Assembly (NCBI RefSeq): GCF_000317285.1
Contig: NZ_AJLN01000051.1
Span: 1-64,000, forward strand
Direction: 5' to 3'
Source of the DNA: Chlorogloeopsis fritschii PCC 6912
Lineage (GTDB): Bacteria; Cyanobacteriota; Cyanobacteriia; Cyanobacteriales; Nostocaceae
DNA length: 64,000 nt
Made by a program: the position numbers and the translations under genes. Under the pieces are notes generated by a model. It had not been told where the DNA came from. It worked only from the letters and a program-made list of their open reading frames with translations, and did no database searches. Positions 10,843 to 20,651 of the stretch are shown piece after piece. The stretch's first letter is position 1, and the number at the start of each line of letters is the position of its first letter.

Positions 10843-11212
10843 TCGTGAATGGTAAGCAAGGTAAAGCAGGAAGAAAGCCACTGCACAAGTGCCATGCACG
10901 TGATGGGGGCAGCCATATGATCAGGCAGTCGCCCTTGGAGAGCCAATACTGCCCTCCTCTAAGGGCGACTGCGTTCAGCACAAGGGTTCAAGGAAGAGTA
11001 GCCGTAAACGCACGTAGCCTTGCTTTTCATAGGGTTAGTGATGTTGCTAACTACTATCCTCTAAGTACGGGCGGGTTGAGAAGATAATTGGTTTTAACCC
11101 AAAGATCGTCAACAACACCCACACACCAGTTGCTACAACGCGGGAAACCCGCAAGGACGCACTGGCTCCCCTACTATCTACTAAGTACTATCTACTAACA
11201 ATTCTCAGTAAT
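10843..11212. other. intergenic stretch with repeats between phosphatase and kinase genes
   Basis: No convincing gene is seen. An 80-codon frame starting at 10845 has no family resemblance and runs through repeat DNA, so I do not call it. The stretch holds a palindromic element at 11123-11170 and a short CTATCTA-type heptamer tract near 11171-11200, just before the kinase start. Confidence 0.6.
11123..11170 (-). repeat. dispersed palindromic element, family B copy 1
   Basis: On the minus strand it reads GGAGCCAGTGCG, then a GC hairpin (GCGGG TTT CCCGC), then TTGTAGCAACTGG. A closely matching copy lies on the plus strand at 29499-29546. The outer CCAGT/ACTGG arms also pair. Confidence 0.7.
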
Positions 11213-12424
11213 GTGGTTATTCTCACCCTGCTAGAACCGCAAAAAAAAACGCCTCTCAAACAATGGCACTTTGAGAACGAACCTGTCATCCGAGTTGGTC
11301 GTTCTATGGATAATGATGTTGTTTTAAATGATACTCTAGTGTCTCGTCACCATCTAGAGATCAGACAATTCGGCTCTACCCAAAATGGTGGTTCGTGGCA
11401 GGTAATTAGTAAAGGTACAAATGGAACTTTTCTGAATGAGGTTTTGGTAGTTCAAAGTCCTTTATCGAATAATTCCTTACTACAGCTGGCGCGGGGAGGC
11501 CCAATTTTAAAATTTCAAATTGAGCAGGAAACATCTCCAAACCAAACAAATACTTCATCCGACAGTTGCACTCACGAAGGAAACTCTCCCAACAATCTAT
11601 TTTGTATCCATTGCGGTCAACCCATATCTGTGCAACAGACAATCCGCAACTATCAGGTGTTACGAACGCTAGGACAGGGAGGTATGGGTACAACCTATTT
11701 AGCTTGGGATAAGACAGGAGAAATCGCCGGACATCCGCAGTTGCTGGTTTTAAAGCAAATGAATGCTGATATGGCTAAAATTGCCAAAGCCCGCGAATTA
11801 TTTGAGCGGGAGGCGCACACCCTCAAATCTCTTCACCATCCAGGCATTCCTTTGTACTACGATTTCTTTGTAGAAGGCGGAAAGAAGTATCTAGCAATGG
11901 AATTAGTTCATGGACAGGACTTAGAAAAATTGATTTTGCTCAAAGGCCCTGTCATCCCATCTGTTGCGATCGCTTGGATGATCCAAACCTGTGACATCTT
12001 AGATTATCTGCACAGTCAAGATCCTCCACTCATCCACCGCGATATTAAACCCGCTAACCTTATGGTACGAAATTCTAACAATCGCATAGTTGTGTTAGAT
12101 TTTGGGGCAGTCAAAGAAATTGGTACTGCACCTGGTACTCGTATTGGTGCAGAAGGTTATTGTGCACCCGAACAAGAAAGGGGGCAGCCCTTAACGCAAT
12201 CAGATTTGTATGCCATCGGCCCAACACTAATTTATCTACTAACTGGCGAAAATCCTTTTAAGTTTTATCGCCAACGAGGACGCAACTTCCGATTTGATTT
12301 GACGAAAGTCCCCACCATTACTCCCGAACTACGAGAGGTAATAGAACGCGTCACAGAACCACTGCCACGCGATCGCTATCAAACTGCTAAAGAGCTAGCA
12401 GCAGCATTAGCAGGTTGTCAATAG
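11213..12424 (+). CDS. FHA-domain Ser/Thr protein kinase
   Basis: The protein has 403 residues. An FHA domain occupies about 1-100 (RVGRSMDNDVVLND, VSRHHLEIRQ). A short zinc-ribbon-like segment ending NNLFCIHCG lies near 115-142. A complete Hanks-type kinase domain runs from about 147 to 400: glycine loop LGQGGMGTTY, lysine in VLKQM, catalytic loop HRDIKPANLM, DFG in LDFGAVKEIG, and YCAPEQE. It starts with GTG. It probably phosphorylates Ser/Thr and reads phosphothreonine through FHA, in opposition to the upstream PP2C. There is no transmembrane segment. Confidence 0.92.
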   Translation: MVILTLLEPQKKTPLKQWHFENEPVIRVGRSMDNDVVLNDTLVSRHHLEIRQFGSTQNGGSWQVISKGTNGTFLNEVLVVQSPLSNNSLLQLARGGPILKFQIEQETSPNQTNTSSDSCTHEGNSPNNLFCIHCGQPISVQQTIRNYQVLRTLGQGGMGTTYLAWDKTGEIAGHPQLLVLKQMNADMAKIAKARELFEREAHTLKSLHHPGIPLYYDFFVEGGKKYLAMELVHGQDLEKLILLKGPVIPSVAIAWMIQTCDILDYLHSQDPPLIHRDIKPANLMVRNSNNRIVVLDFGAVKEIGTAPGTRIGAEGYCAPEQERGQPLTQSDLYAIGPTLIYLLTGENPFKFYRQRGRNFRFDLTKVPTITPELREVIERVTEPLPRDRYQTAKELAAALAGCQ

Positions 12425-12652
12425 TCATTGGCCATTTGTTAACGGTTAGTAGTTGGTTGTTTAATTCATGAGTGGGTCTAGTTATTCTTCAGTAGACATC
12501 ATAGATCTAAAAATCCAGTTAAACTCACACCTTGGATACTACAACCAGGGAAACACGATACCGTTTGCGATAACCGAGCAAAGCCAGAAAATGCTGAAGT
12601 TGAGATAAACTTCTAAGTGCGCGCTGGCTTTGCTAACAACTACTATCTACTC

Positions 12653-12871
12653 TTACTCTTCGTCCCAAGCTTCTACTGCCAATAACTCACTAACTGGATC
12701 TTGCATACTAAACCCAAAATCTAATAATTCCTGTTTCCAGTGTTGCCATTCATTGCCGTAAAGCAAAGCTATTTTCCAGATACTGTCAGTTGGCTTGATA
12801 ATTTTTGAGTCTACGAGTGATTGCACGTTACGCTGCAATTTCACCATTGGGTGAATCACTTGCTGATTCAT
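12653..12871 (-). CDS. DUF4327-family small cyanobacterial protein
   Basis: This 72-residue acidic protein has the conserved-looking body HPMVKLQRNVQSLVDSK and ends in ELLAVEAWDEE. The pattern matches what I recall of the DUF4327 family, found in cyanobacteria. No catalytic motif, signal peptide or membrane segment is visible. It is flanked by noncoding DNA on both sides and is probably monocistronic. The function is unknown. Confidence 0.75.
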   Translation of the reverse strand: MNQQVIHPMVKLQRNVQSLVDSKIIKPTDSIWKIALLYGNEWQHWKQELLDFGFSMQDPVSELLAVEAWDEE

Positions 12872-14064
12872 AACTTCGATTTAATTCAGATTTGGTTTCC
12901 TAAAATACTTAATCAAAACTGCTTTCCGCGTGGAAGTTATCGCTTATGCGTAGAGTAGATTACTTTGGTAAAGCAAGTCTTAACCACTTTACTATATCAT
13001 AACCAACTCTACTTAGTTGCTCTCAAATTCGGTTTTGTACGGTAATCACCACCAAAACTTTCAAATTGGGTCTACCTGTCTTTACAGGTACTCATCAAAA
13101 ATGGTCATGAGTGATAAAGAAGGTAGCTATAGGCAAGTGAGCAAAAGAGCATAGGCAAGAGAGGGGAGAATCGTTAATTACGTTATCCCGTACATCTGAA
13201 GCTTTTGTGTCTTCTGTCTCATTCCTTCTGAGTGCTGATGAAGTCGCTGCTCACAAAATATATTATGTTTTCGGCATAACTTGCAAAATATTGCTTGTGT
13301 TTTTTCCTGCATTGGTGCTTTATCTGACAAACCCATAGTTTGAAAGAGGGCTTGATAAAAGGTGGTTAAGATAAAAATAAACTCTGCAAGCTAGAGATAC
13401 CACTATCTCTAGCAAATTGCTATATAGAATATCGCAAACATCTGAAATATGATGAAAAAAACTGCCATTTTTATAAAAATTTAATGATTCCCGCTACAAG
13501 TAATATCTAAAAGAAACAGGCAGATAGCATTTTTTTACTTAGATGGTACGGTTAATGTTTATCTGTTGCGCAAGCAAAACTTTTAAGATGTCAAGTTATA
13601 TTTTGGCAGCACATAAATAAAATACCCAGCAGTTAGAAAGCTAATATAGTCACGTTATTTTTGACGTAAGTGTGTTACTAAGTGTTGTATAAAAAAATTA
13701 AAACCAATTTTATATTTCAATTAGTTATGGTATTTATATTCATGTAGAATTGATGCACGTGATATGAAGATAAAAAGATGATTAGTTTTTCTTACTGTTT
13801 TAACAAACAGGACTGATGAATCATGTTTTCTCTCATGTCCAGCAGAACAAAAATAATTTGTATAGATAATTATTATCGGTTGATTTGCTTCCCAACAGGA
13901 AAATCTGTACAAATCCTGAGCGTGGCTGGTGCTACTTCACTAACAAATAGCCAATCAACCCCACAATAACAGTAGAATTGCTTAAGTATTAGAATTATTG
14001 AAAAATTTGAACTGCGAGCAGCCATAGGGCACTCTCACTTGCAAGGGACGCACGAGGAAAAAGC
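12872..14064. other. long noncoding stretch, 1.2 kb
   Basis: No gene is supported. One 63-codon minus-strand frame at 13721-13912 has no ribosome binding site or family resemblance. The region is AT-rich and contains a small hairpin ACCTGT-CTTT-ACAGGT near 13075-13090 and a perfect 10-bp hairpin at 13390-13413. It separates the DUF4327 gene from purD and could hold the purD promoter or an RNA gene, but neither can be recognised. Confidence 0.5.
13390..13413. repeat. perfect inverted repeat in long intergenic region
   Basis: The arms GCTAGAGATA and TATCTCTAGC are perfectly complementary around loop CCAC. Flanking GCAA and TTGC could extend the stem. No T-run follows on either strand, so an intrinsic terminator is unlikely. 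It may be an operator or an RNA structure. Confidence 0.6.
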
Positions 14065-15351
14065 GTGAAAGTTTTAGTTGTAGGTAATGGAGGGCGGGAA
14101 CACGCCCTTGCTTGGAAGCTATTGCAATCAAAGCAAATTGAGCAAGTTATATGTGTGCCAGGTAATGGCGGTACAGCAACTATGTCAAGTTGCCGTAACT
14201 TGTTGTTAGCAGTAGATGACTTTGAAGGAATCAGCCAATTTGCCAAACAGGAAGGAATTTCTCTGGTGGTAGTAGGGCCAGAAGTGCCTTTAGCTAGGGG
14301 AATTTCAGATTATCTCCAAAATAGTGATCTTAGAGTTTTTGGCCCAAGCAAAGCAGGAGCGCAAATTGAGGCGAGTAAGACATGGGCAAAAACTTTGATG
14401 CAAGAAGCAAAAATTCCTACTGCTCATGCTACGGTATTTACGCAAGCAACAGCGGCAAAATCCTACGTCAAAGAACATGGGGCACCGATTGTTGTCAAAG
14501 CGGATGGATTAGCAGCAGGTAAGGGTGTTACGGTTGCCCAAACAGTGGATGAAGCGATCGCCGCAATCGAGGCGATTTTTGAAGGGCAGTTTGGCAGTGC
14601 TGGGAATTTTGTTGTCATTGAAGAATGTTTGAAGGGGCAAGAAGTTTCTGTTCTCGCTTTAACCGATGGGTTAACAATTCGTCCGTTGTTGCCAGCGCAA
14701 GATCACAAGCGTATCGGTGAAGGCGACACAGGAGAAAATACTGGCGGCATGGGAGCTTATGCTCCAGCACCGATCGCGACTCCAGAATTGATGGAACGCG
14801 TGCAAAAAGATGTATTAGAAAAAGCGATCACGGCTTTAAGAAATAGGGAAATTGACTACCGAGGCGTACTTTATGCCGGATTGATGATTACTCCCGATGG
14901 CAATTTTAAAGTTCTAGAATTTAACTGTCGGTTTGGCGATCCAGAAACGCAGGTAATTCTACCTTTGTTGGAAACTCCTTTAGAGGAATTACTGCTTGCC
15001 TGCGTAGAGCAGCGTTTAGCAGCAATGCCACCCATTACCTGGAAACCAGGAGCAGCTGCCACTGTTGTTGCTGCCTCAGGAGGTTACCCTGGAGTTTATG
15101 AAAATGGTATGGTAATTACAGGAATTCCAGAAGCTGAAGCTTCAGGAGCAATTGTATTTCATGCAGGTACTAAACTAGAGGGGCAACAGTTGCTCACAAA
15201 TGGTGGTAGAGTACTAAATGTTACAGGAACAGGGGAAAACTTTGAGCAAGCGCTAGCCCAAGCCTATGCCGGAATTGAGCGCATTCATTTTGAGGGAATA
15301 TACTACCGAAGAGACATTGGGCATCGAGTCAAGGCATTTAGAAATGGTTAG
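14065..15351 (+). CDS. purD: phosphoribosylamine-glycine ligase (GARS)
   Basis: PurD joins glycine to phosphoribosylamine with ATP in purine synthesis. The 428-residue length is typical. The N-domain motif VLVVGNGGREHALAWKL opens the protein, and the ATP-grasp blocks KADGLAAGKGV, GEGDTGENTGGMGAYAPAP and EFNCRFGDPETQVILPLL follow. The start is GTG, fixed by homology from residue 1. nblS follows about 490 bp downstream on the same strand; I recall purD and nblS as neighbours in other cyanobacteria, but this was not checked. Confidence 0.97.
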   Translation: MKVLVVGNGGREHALAWKLLQSKQIEQVICVPGNGGTATMSSCRNLLLAVDDFEGISQFAKQEGISLVVVGPEVPLARGISDYLQNSDLRVFGPSKAGAQIEASKTWAKTLMQEAKIPTAHATVFTQATAAKSYVKEHGAPIVVKADGLAAGKGVTVAQTVDEAIAAIEAIFEGQFGSAGNFVVIEECLKGQEVSVLALTDGLTIRPLLPAQDHKRIGEGDTGENTGGMGAYAPAPIATPELMERVQKDVLEKAITALRNREIDYRGVLYAGLMITPDGNFKVLEFNCRFGDPETQVILPLLETPLEELLLACVEQRLAAMPPITWKPGAAATVVAASGGYPGVYENGMVITGIPEAEASGAIVFHAGTKLEGQQLLTNGGRVLNVTGTGENFEQALAQAYAGIERIHFEGIYYRRDIGHRVKAFRNG

Positions 15352-15840
15352 TAGTTAGTCAATAGTCATTGGTCATTAGTTATTGGTAGGGGCGGGTTTG
15401 CCGATGATCTTTGGGTTTAAACAGATAACTTATCTTCTAAACCCGCCTGTACTGGTTTATCTAAATAGAATACTTTGCGGGTAGACACGTAGACGAACGT
15501 AGTCCGGCTTCTCGTAGAGTAGTGGATAAGCGAAAGTAGCCGCTGTTACGTCTACAGAAGCCAGAAGCCAGAATATTCTGTATTCTTCTTCAATACTCCC
15601 CTTGTCTTGTTGTTCCCCTTTCTCCCCATCTCCTGGTGCCCCTAAAGTCCCCTGCTCTCCTTGACGGGGCGATTTTAATCCTTAAATTTGGAGTTGAATG
15701 AAAATCCTACAGGTTTTGAGCTTTACCTTATCTTTAGGGCGGGTGTTTGGTAAATTGTACACTATATACTTTGACTTTACTTACTTAAACAAATTCGTAC
15801 TTGATGCCAACGACTACCGCCATAACAACCTTTTATTAAA
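15352..15840. other. intergenic region between purD and nblS
   Basis: No gene is seen. Just after the purD stop the DNA runs through TAGTTAGTCAATAGTCATTGG-like 7-mer repeats (about 15345-15385). Dispersed-repeat fragments and CCCCTTG/CTCCCC pyrimidine-rich runs follow to about 15660. The last 170 bp before nblS are unique and AT-rich and probably contain its promoter, which I could not pinpoint. Confidence 0.5.
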
Positions 15841-17805
15841 ATGCTGGCTCCTTTAAAAACAATCCGAGAAGCGATCGCTAATTGGTGGTCAGAGTTTACC
15901 CTCCAGACTAAGCTTTTGGCTGCCGTAACCTTGGTGGTATCATTGGTGATGAGCGGTCTGACCTTCTGGGCTGTAAATACAATTCAGCAGGATGCACGTC
16001 TGAATGATACTCGCTTCGGTCGTGACTTGGGGCTGCTGCTTGCAGCCAACGTTGCCCCACTTATTGCCGATCATAATCTGACTGAGGTGGCACAATTCTC
16101 CCAACGCTTCTACAGCAGCACTTCGAGCGTGCGTTATATGCTCTATGCTGATGAAACTGGGAAAATATTTTTCGGCATTCCCTTTTGGGAACCAGAAGTG
16201 GAAACTTCACTAACAATTAAACGGCGGATACAACTGCCAGATGATTATGCCAGTGATGCCGACAAGCCGATGGTACGGCAACATCTATCTCCAGACGGCA
16301 TAGTCACCGATGTATTTGTGCCTTTAACGGTTGATAAAAAGTATCTGGGGGTTTTGGCGATCGGTATCAACCCCAATCCAGCCGCGGTAATTTCTACAAA
16401 TTTCACCCGTGATGTCACTATTGCTGTATTTATCTCAATTTGGGTAATGGTGATTTTGGGGGGGGTAATTAACGCTTTGACAATTACTAAGCCAATTAAA
16501 GAACTTTTACTAGGGGTTAAGCAGATTGCAGCTGGGAATTTTAAGCAGCGTATTGACTTGCCATTTGGAGGTGAACTCAAAGAATTAATTTTCAGCTTTA
16601 ATGAGATGGCAGAGCGTCTAGAGCGGTATGAAGAACAAAATATAGAAGAGCTGACTGCCGAAAAAGCCAAGTTGGAAACCTTGGTTTCTACGATCGCTGA
16701 TGGTGCAGTTTTAATCGATAATAATATGCAGGTGATTTTAGTCAACCCGACAGCGCGGCGCATTTTTGGCTGGGAAGGAGTTGATGTAGTGGGCGAGAAT
16801 GTTTTGCACCACTTGCCGTCAGCGGTGCAAGCTGAAATCACCCGTCCTTTGTACCAAATGGCAACAGGAGATTGTGAAAGCGCGGAGTTTCGCATTCACC
16901 TCACCCAAGGGATTCATCGCACGATCCGCATTCTCCTGACAACAGTACTCGATCAGCAAAGGGAAAATGTCAAAGGCATTGCCATTACTGTGCAAGATAT
17001 TACCCGCGAAGTAGAATTAAACGAGGCAAAAAGCCAATTTATTAGTAACGTTTCCCACGAACTGCGCACACCTTTGTTTAACATCAAATCTTTTATCGAG
17101 ACTTTGCACGACTACGGTGAAGAACTCAGTGTAGATCAAAGGCAGGAATTCTTAGCAACTGTCAATCACGAAGCTGATCGCCTAGCCCGCTTGGTGAACG
17201 ATGTTTTAGATTTGTCTAGGCTAGAATCTGGGCGGCGCTACAACTTAGATGCAGTAGATCTAGGACAAGCAATTGAACAAACTTTACGTACTTACCAACT
17301 CAATGCCAAAGATAAGGGTATTGAAATCATTCAGGAAGTAGAACCAAAATTGCCTCTAGTAGTAGGCCATTATGACTTATTACTGCAAGTTCTAGCTAAT
17401 TTGGTTGGTAATGCCCTCAAATTTACCAAAGCAGGGGGCAAAGTTGCGATTCGTGCCTATAAGCTCACACCGCATTCCCACAAAAGCGATCGCCCGGATC
17501 GTGTCCGTGTAGAAATCTCCGATACAGGCATTGGCATTGCCCCAGAGGATCAAAAAGCTATTTTTGACCGTTTTTTCCGCGTAGAAAATCGCGTTCACAC
17601 CTTAGAAGGCACTGGTTTAGGGCTATCAATCGTCAGAAATATTATTGAAGACAAACATCATAGTAAAGTCCATTTGGTGAGTGAAGTCGGTGTAGGTACA
17701 ACATTTTGGTTTGATTTGGCAGTTTTTGAAGAAGAAACAGCAGTGCCAGAAAAACTGACTGTTGTTGAATCTGTTACGGAAACACACACTATTTCGGCAA
17801 GTTAA
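15841..17805 (+). CDS. nblS: NblS/Hik33 (DspA)-type membrane sensor histidine kinase
   Basis: The 654-residue protein has a transmembrane helix near 24-45, a periplasmic sensor, and a second helix near 195-217. A HAMP linker follows (about 218-270), then a PAS domain (280-395), a HisKA with H406 in SNVSHELRTPL, and a HATPase with LVGNALKFTKAG and GTGLGLSIVRN. This architecture and the sequence style identify NblS/Hik33. That kinase controls high-light, nutrient-stress and phycobilisome-degradation responses through RpaB and related regulators in other cyanobacteria. The regulator is not in this window. Confidence 0.9.
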   Translation: MLAPLKTIREAIANWWSEFTLQTKLLAAVTLVVSLVMSGLTFWAVNTIQQDARLNDTRFGRDLGLLLAANVAPLIADHNLTEVAQFSQRFYSSTSSVRYMLYADETGKIFFGIPFWEPEVETSLTIKRRIQLPDDYASDADKPMVRQHLSPDGIVTDVFVPLTVDKKYLGVLAIGINPNPAAVISTNFTRDVTIAVFISIWVMVILGGVINALTITKPIKELLLGVKQIAAGNFKQRIDLPFGGELKELIFSFNEMAERLERYEEQNIEELTAEKAKLETLVSTIADGAVLIDNNMQVILVNPTARRIFGWEGVDVVGENVLHHLPSAVQAEITRPLYQMATGDCESAEFRIHLTQGIHRTIRILLTTVLDQQRENVKGIAITVQDITREVELNEAKSQFISNVSHELRTPLFNIKSFIETLHDYGEELSVDQRQEFLATVNHEADRLARLVNDVLDLSRLESGRRYNLDAVDLGQAIEQTLRTYQLNAKDKGIEIIQEVEPKLPLVVGHYDLLLQVLANLVGNALKFTKAGGKVAIRAYKLTPHSHKSDRPDRVRVEISDTGIGIAPEDQKAIFDRFFRVENRVHTLEGTGLGLSIVRNIIEDKHHSKVHLVSEVGVGTTFWFDLAVFEEETAVPEKLTVVESVTETHTISAS

Positions 17806-17877
17806 AGGTTGAAGTTATTAGATATTTAGTCTTCAGTTATCAGCCTTCTATGATTGATAACTGATAACTTTTCACTA

Positions 17878-18252
17878 CTAACTGAAATTTAACAGAGTAA
17901 TCAGCAAACACACCAAGAATAAAGCAAGTAGTAGAACCAAGGTCTGATTGCGTCTAATCCAAGTTTTTACAGATGTATTAAAGCTTTTCGCTTCTCGAAT
18001 CTGCTGCAAATCTAACCTGCTCTGTTCTATATTTTGATACAGCGTACACTCTTTAGCATAGGGGCGCTGAGGAAAATTGCAAGTGTCGTCAGCATGGTAA
18101 GTACAACTGTCACAAAGATATTCGTCTTTGCCAGCGCGGTGCAGAGGAATACCAGGATGTCCGTAAGCTTTTAGCTGAGTACGACAATAGGGACAGGTGA
18201 TAGCCTGCGGGCTAACTTTTTGATGACAGCGAGGGCAAGTAGCAGTATCCAC
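17878..18252 (-). CDS. zinc-ribbon protein with C-terminal membrane anchor
   Basis: The 124-residue protein starts with a zinc ribbon (CPRCHQKVSPQAITCPYC, residues 5-22). A second cysteine cluster follows (CDSCTYHADDTCNFPQ...C, residues 48-71), and the protein ends in one hydrophobic helix (LVLLLALFLVCLLITLL) near residues 105-121. The zinc module should face the cytoplasm and the tail anchor the membrane. It is convergent with nblS. The function is unknown; conserved cyanobacterial proteins of this layout are familiar to me. Confidence 0.8.
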   Translation of the reverse strand: MDTATCPRCHQKVSPQAITCPYCRTQLKAYGHPGIPLHRAGKDEYLCDSCTYHADDTCNFPQRPYAKECTLYQNIEQSRLDLQQIREAKSFNTSVKTWIRRNQTLVLLLALFLVCLLITLLNFS

Positions 18253-18755
18253 AGCCTAGATGTCAAGAAATGAACATTATGATTTTAGCTATTTACTAGA
18301 AGAATGGTTGACACTTCCCAAATTTAGAAAGAAGGCTTTACACCAGAGCGCTGCAGATGGGATTGGTATGTGTAACCGCGAATTCTCTTTATTCACATCT
18401 TGCACCAGTTGTTTGATTGCGATTTTTGTAAGGTGGGCATTGCCTGTAACGTCAAAATAAGGTTTTGAGTCAAATCGAAGCAATGCCCACCCTACGGTGA
18501 TTGAGAAAGGTGCAAGATCTCTGTTTACCAGCCTGCCTCCTCTAGAAATTGGTAGTCAAATATTGTTAAGTAATGTAACAATAAAGATGAGATATATTTT
18601 TCTAAACAAAAGTTCAGGCTACAATCACGAGTTCGCTCATAAAGATTGACAAAAATAAGCAATCTACTTGAGTAGACTTGAGCTATCAGCCAGGAAATCC
18701 ATTTCTTGGTTAAATTTTGCTGATGAGAAAACATCAAAATTAACTGGCATCTGCT
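18253..18755. other. intergenic region before the MFS gene
   Basis: No gene is supported. Overlapping 64-89-codon frames on both strands have no ribosome binding site or family pattern, and one pair runs through the family A palindromic element at 18428-18494. The last 250 bp are AT-rich and unique. Confidence 0.5.
18428..18494. repeat. dispersed palindromic element, family A copy 2
   Basis: The ends GTAAGGTGGGCATTGC and GCAATGCCCACCCTAC form a nearly perfect inverted repeat over 67 bp. The internal sequence (GTAACGTCAAAATAAGG) matches the copy at 50198-50264 read in the opposite direction, so the element has a conserved interior and not only matching ends. Confidence 0.8.
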
Positions 18756-19988
18756 GTGAAAGTATTTCGCACATTTGATACCCAACTGCAGCATAACCTG
18801 CTGATTTTATTTGCAGCAGGTTTATTATTCTGGGCTAGTTTGTCTTCTTTGTTGCCTACTTTACCGCTTTATTTGGAAAATGTGGGTGCAAGTAAGCAAC
18901 AAATCGGGGTAGTCATGGGCAGTTTTGCCATTGGAATGTTAGTGTTCCGTCCGTGGCTAGGGCAATTAGCAGACAAACGTAGTCGTAAACTTGTATTGCT
19001 GATTGGTATTTTAGTAGAAGCGATCGCTCCTATTGGTTACGAGCTAGTCACATCCATCCCTCTGTTAATGGTGCTGCGTGCTTTTCATGGCATCAGTATC
19101 GCTGCCTTTGCCACTGGCTACATGGCACTCATAGCAGACTTAGCGCCTCCCAAGCATCGCGGTGAAATCATTGGCTACATGACTCTAGTAAATCCGATCG
19201 GTTTGGCGATTGGGCCTGCTTTAGGCGGTTATTTACAAGCTATGGTTGATTATACTGCTGTTTTTTTATTAGCTGCGGGATTGGGTGCGTTGGGGGCACT
19301 ATGTGTTGTCCCGATAGTTAATCCACCAGTTCAAACATATCAACCAGCCGAAATTCAAAGTACTAATTTTTGGCGTATATTAATCAGTCCACGAGTGAGA
19401 GTACCAGCTTTAGTAATGTTAGTGGTTGGTTTGGCTGTGGGAACTTTGCATACTTTTGCGCCCTTATTCATCAAATCAACCGAAGTTGACTTGAATGTTG
19501 GATTGTTTTATACAGTTGCAGCAATTTCAAGTTTTAGTGGCAGGGTATTTATTGGTCGTGCAAGCGATCGCTTCGGTCGGGGATTATTTGTCACCATTGG
19601 CTTAATTTTGTACTCTGTATCAATGGCATTGATGTGGCTAGCAAACGATAGCACTACTTTTTTAATAGCTGCCTTGATTGAAGGTGCAGGAGGTGGTACG
19701 CTGATTCCCATGATTTCTACTATGATGGCAGACCGCTCTTTTCCTCAAGAAAGAGGGCGAATTTTTGCTGTTTGCATAGCTGGATTCGATTTGGGAATAG
19801 CGATCGCCGGGCCTGTTCTTGGTTCTTTTGCCGAACAAGTCGGTTACCGCAATATGTTTGGTATTACCGCAGGTTTAACCGCACTTGGCATTCTCATCTT
19901 TGTTACTAAATCCAGCAAAGACTTAGTCACCTCAATCCGCTTTGCCTTCGGGCGTGCTCAAGATGCTTACGCCTTAAACAAAATCTAA
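18756..19988 (+). CDS. MFS transporter, 12-helix
   Basis: The 410-residue protein has about twelve hydrophobic segments and the major-facilitator motif A (GQLADKRSRKLVLLIG) after the second helix, with a half-repeat GRASDRFGRGLFVTIG in the second half. Blocks such as PLLMVLRAFHGISIAAFATG resemble the multidrug or metabolite efflux branch. The start is GTG, with homology beginning at residue 1. The substrate is unknown. It is followed 46 bp downstream by the tRNA-Arg gene on the opposite strand. Confidence 0.88.
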   Translation: MKVFRTFDTQLQHNLLILFAAGLLFWASLSSLLPTLPLYLENVGASKQQIGVVMGSFAIGMLVFRPWLGQLADKRSRKLVLLIGILVEAIAPIGYELVTSIPLLMVLRAFHGISIAAFATGYMALIADLAPPKHRGEIIGYMTLVNPIGLAIGPALGGYLQAMVDYTAVFLLAAGLGALGALCVVPIVNPPVQTYQPAEIQSTNFWRILISPRVRVPALVMLVVGLAVGTLHTFAPLFIKSTEVDLNVGLFYTVAAISSFSGRVFIGRASDRFGRGLFVTIGLILYSVSMALMWLANDSTTFLIAALIEGAGGGTLIPMISTMMADRSFPQERGRIFAVCIAGFDLGIAIAGPVLGSFAEQVGYRNMFGITAGLTALGILIFVTKSSKDLVTSIRFAFGRAQDAYALNKI

Positions 19989-20003
19989 AGATAAAAAATA
20001 CAA

Positions 20004-20023
20004 AGACGCGCAACTGCGCGTCT
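20004..20023. repeat. perfect palindrome between MFS gene and tRNA-Arg
   Basis: AGACGCGCA and TGCGCGTCT are perfect 9-bp arms around an AC spacer. It lies between the convergent MFS and tRNA genes and could act as a bidirectional transcription barrier, although neither side has a good T-run. It is related to the palindrome at 5813-5832. Confidence 0.65.
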
Positions 20024-20033
20024 CTATAAATAA

Positions 20034-20107
20034 CGGGCGAGGAGGGATTCGAACCCCCGACACCGTGGTCCGTAGCCACGTGCTCTAGTCCACTGAGCTA
20101 CACGCCC
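20034..20107 (-). tRNA. tRNA-Arg (ACG anticodon)
   Basis: The minus strand folds as a cloverleaf. The acceptor arm is GGGCGTG with CTCGCCC (one U-U mismatch at 6-67, also present in the plastid homologue as I remember it). The anticodon stem CGTGG/CCACG encloses CTACGGA, and the T arm is GGGGG-TTCGAAT-CCCTC. Anticodon ACG is read as ICG after deamination. The discriminator base is G and no CCA is encoded. Confidence 0.96.
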
Positions 20108-20147
20108 TTATCGGTCACAAGAGTCTATATTAACATAACATTACCAA

Positions 20148-20648
20148 ATGACACAAGAAAATTCTCACATTTTATCTGCCAATCTCACTCACTTAGATCG
20201 CGAGGGGCAAGCTCAAATGGTGGATGTTTCTGAAAAAACACCCACAGTTCGACAAGCTGTAGCTGCTGCCCAAGTGCGGATGTTGCCAGAAACCTTTGCA
20301 GCCATCCAAGCAGGTAATGCCCCCAAAGGCGATGTATTGGGAACGGCAAGACTAGCGGGAATCATGGCAGCTAAACAAACGGCTAATTTAATTCCCCTAT
20401 GCCATCCCTTGCCATTACAAAAAGTAGAAGTGCTTTTAACACCGGATGCCCAGCTACCTGGTTATCAAATTCAGGCTACAGTCAAAACCAAAGCCGAAAC
20501 TGGTGTGGAAATGGAGGCTTTAACCGCTGTTTCTGTTGCCGCCCTTACCTTATACGATATGGCAAAAGCCTTAGAAAAGTCGATTCAAATAGAATCAATT
20601 CAATTAATCAGTAAAACTGGGGGTAAATCAGGAGATTATTATCAATAA
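20148..20648 (+). CDS. moaC: cyclic pyranopterin monophosphate synthase MoaC
   Basis: MoaC rearranges the MoaA product into cyclic pyranopterin monophosphate in molybdenum-cofactor synthesis. The 166-residue length is usual. Family blocks are visible: [66 protein letters not shown] and the lysine motif [10 protein letters not shown]. The gene stands alone, divergent from the tRNA; no other moa genes are nearby. Confidence 0.96.
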   Translation: MTQENSHILSANLTHLDREGQAQMVDVSEKTPTVRQAVAAAQVRMLPETFAAIQAGNAPKGDVLGTARLAGIMAAKQTANLIPLCHPLPLQKVEVLLTPDAQLPGYQIQATVKTKAETGVEMEALTAVSVAALTLYDMAKALEKSIQIESIQLISKTGGKSGDYYQ

Positions 20649-20651
20649 GGA

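Noticed and set aside
10845-11087. 80-codon frame after the PP2C gene
   Set aside because: It has no ribosome binding site or family pattern, lies in intergenic sequence, and its composition is unlike the neighbouring genes.
13721-13912. 63-codon minus-strand frame in the gap before purD
   Set aside because: No ribosome binding site, no recognisable protein pattern, and an AT-rich random-looking composition.
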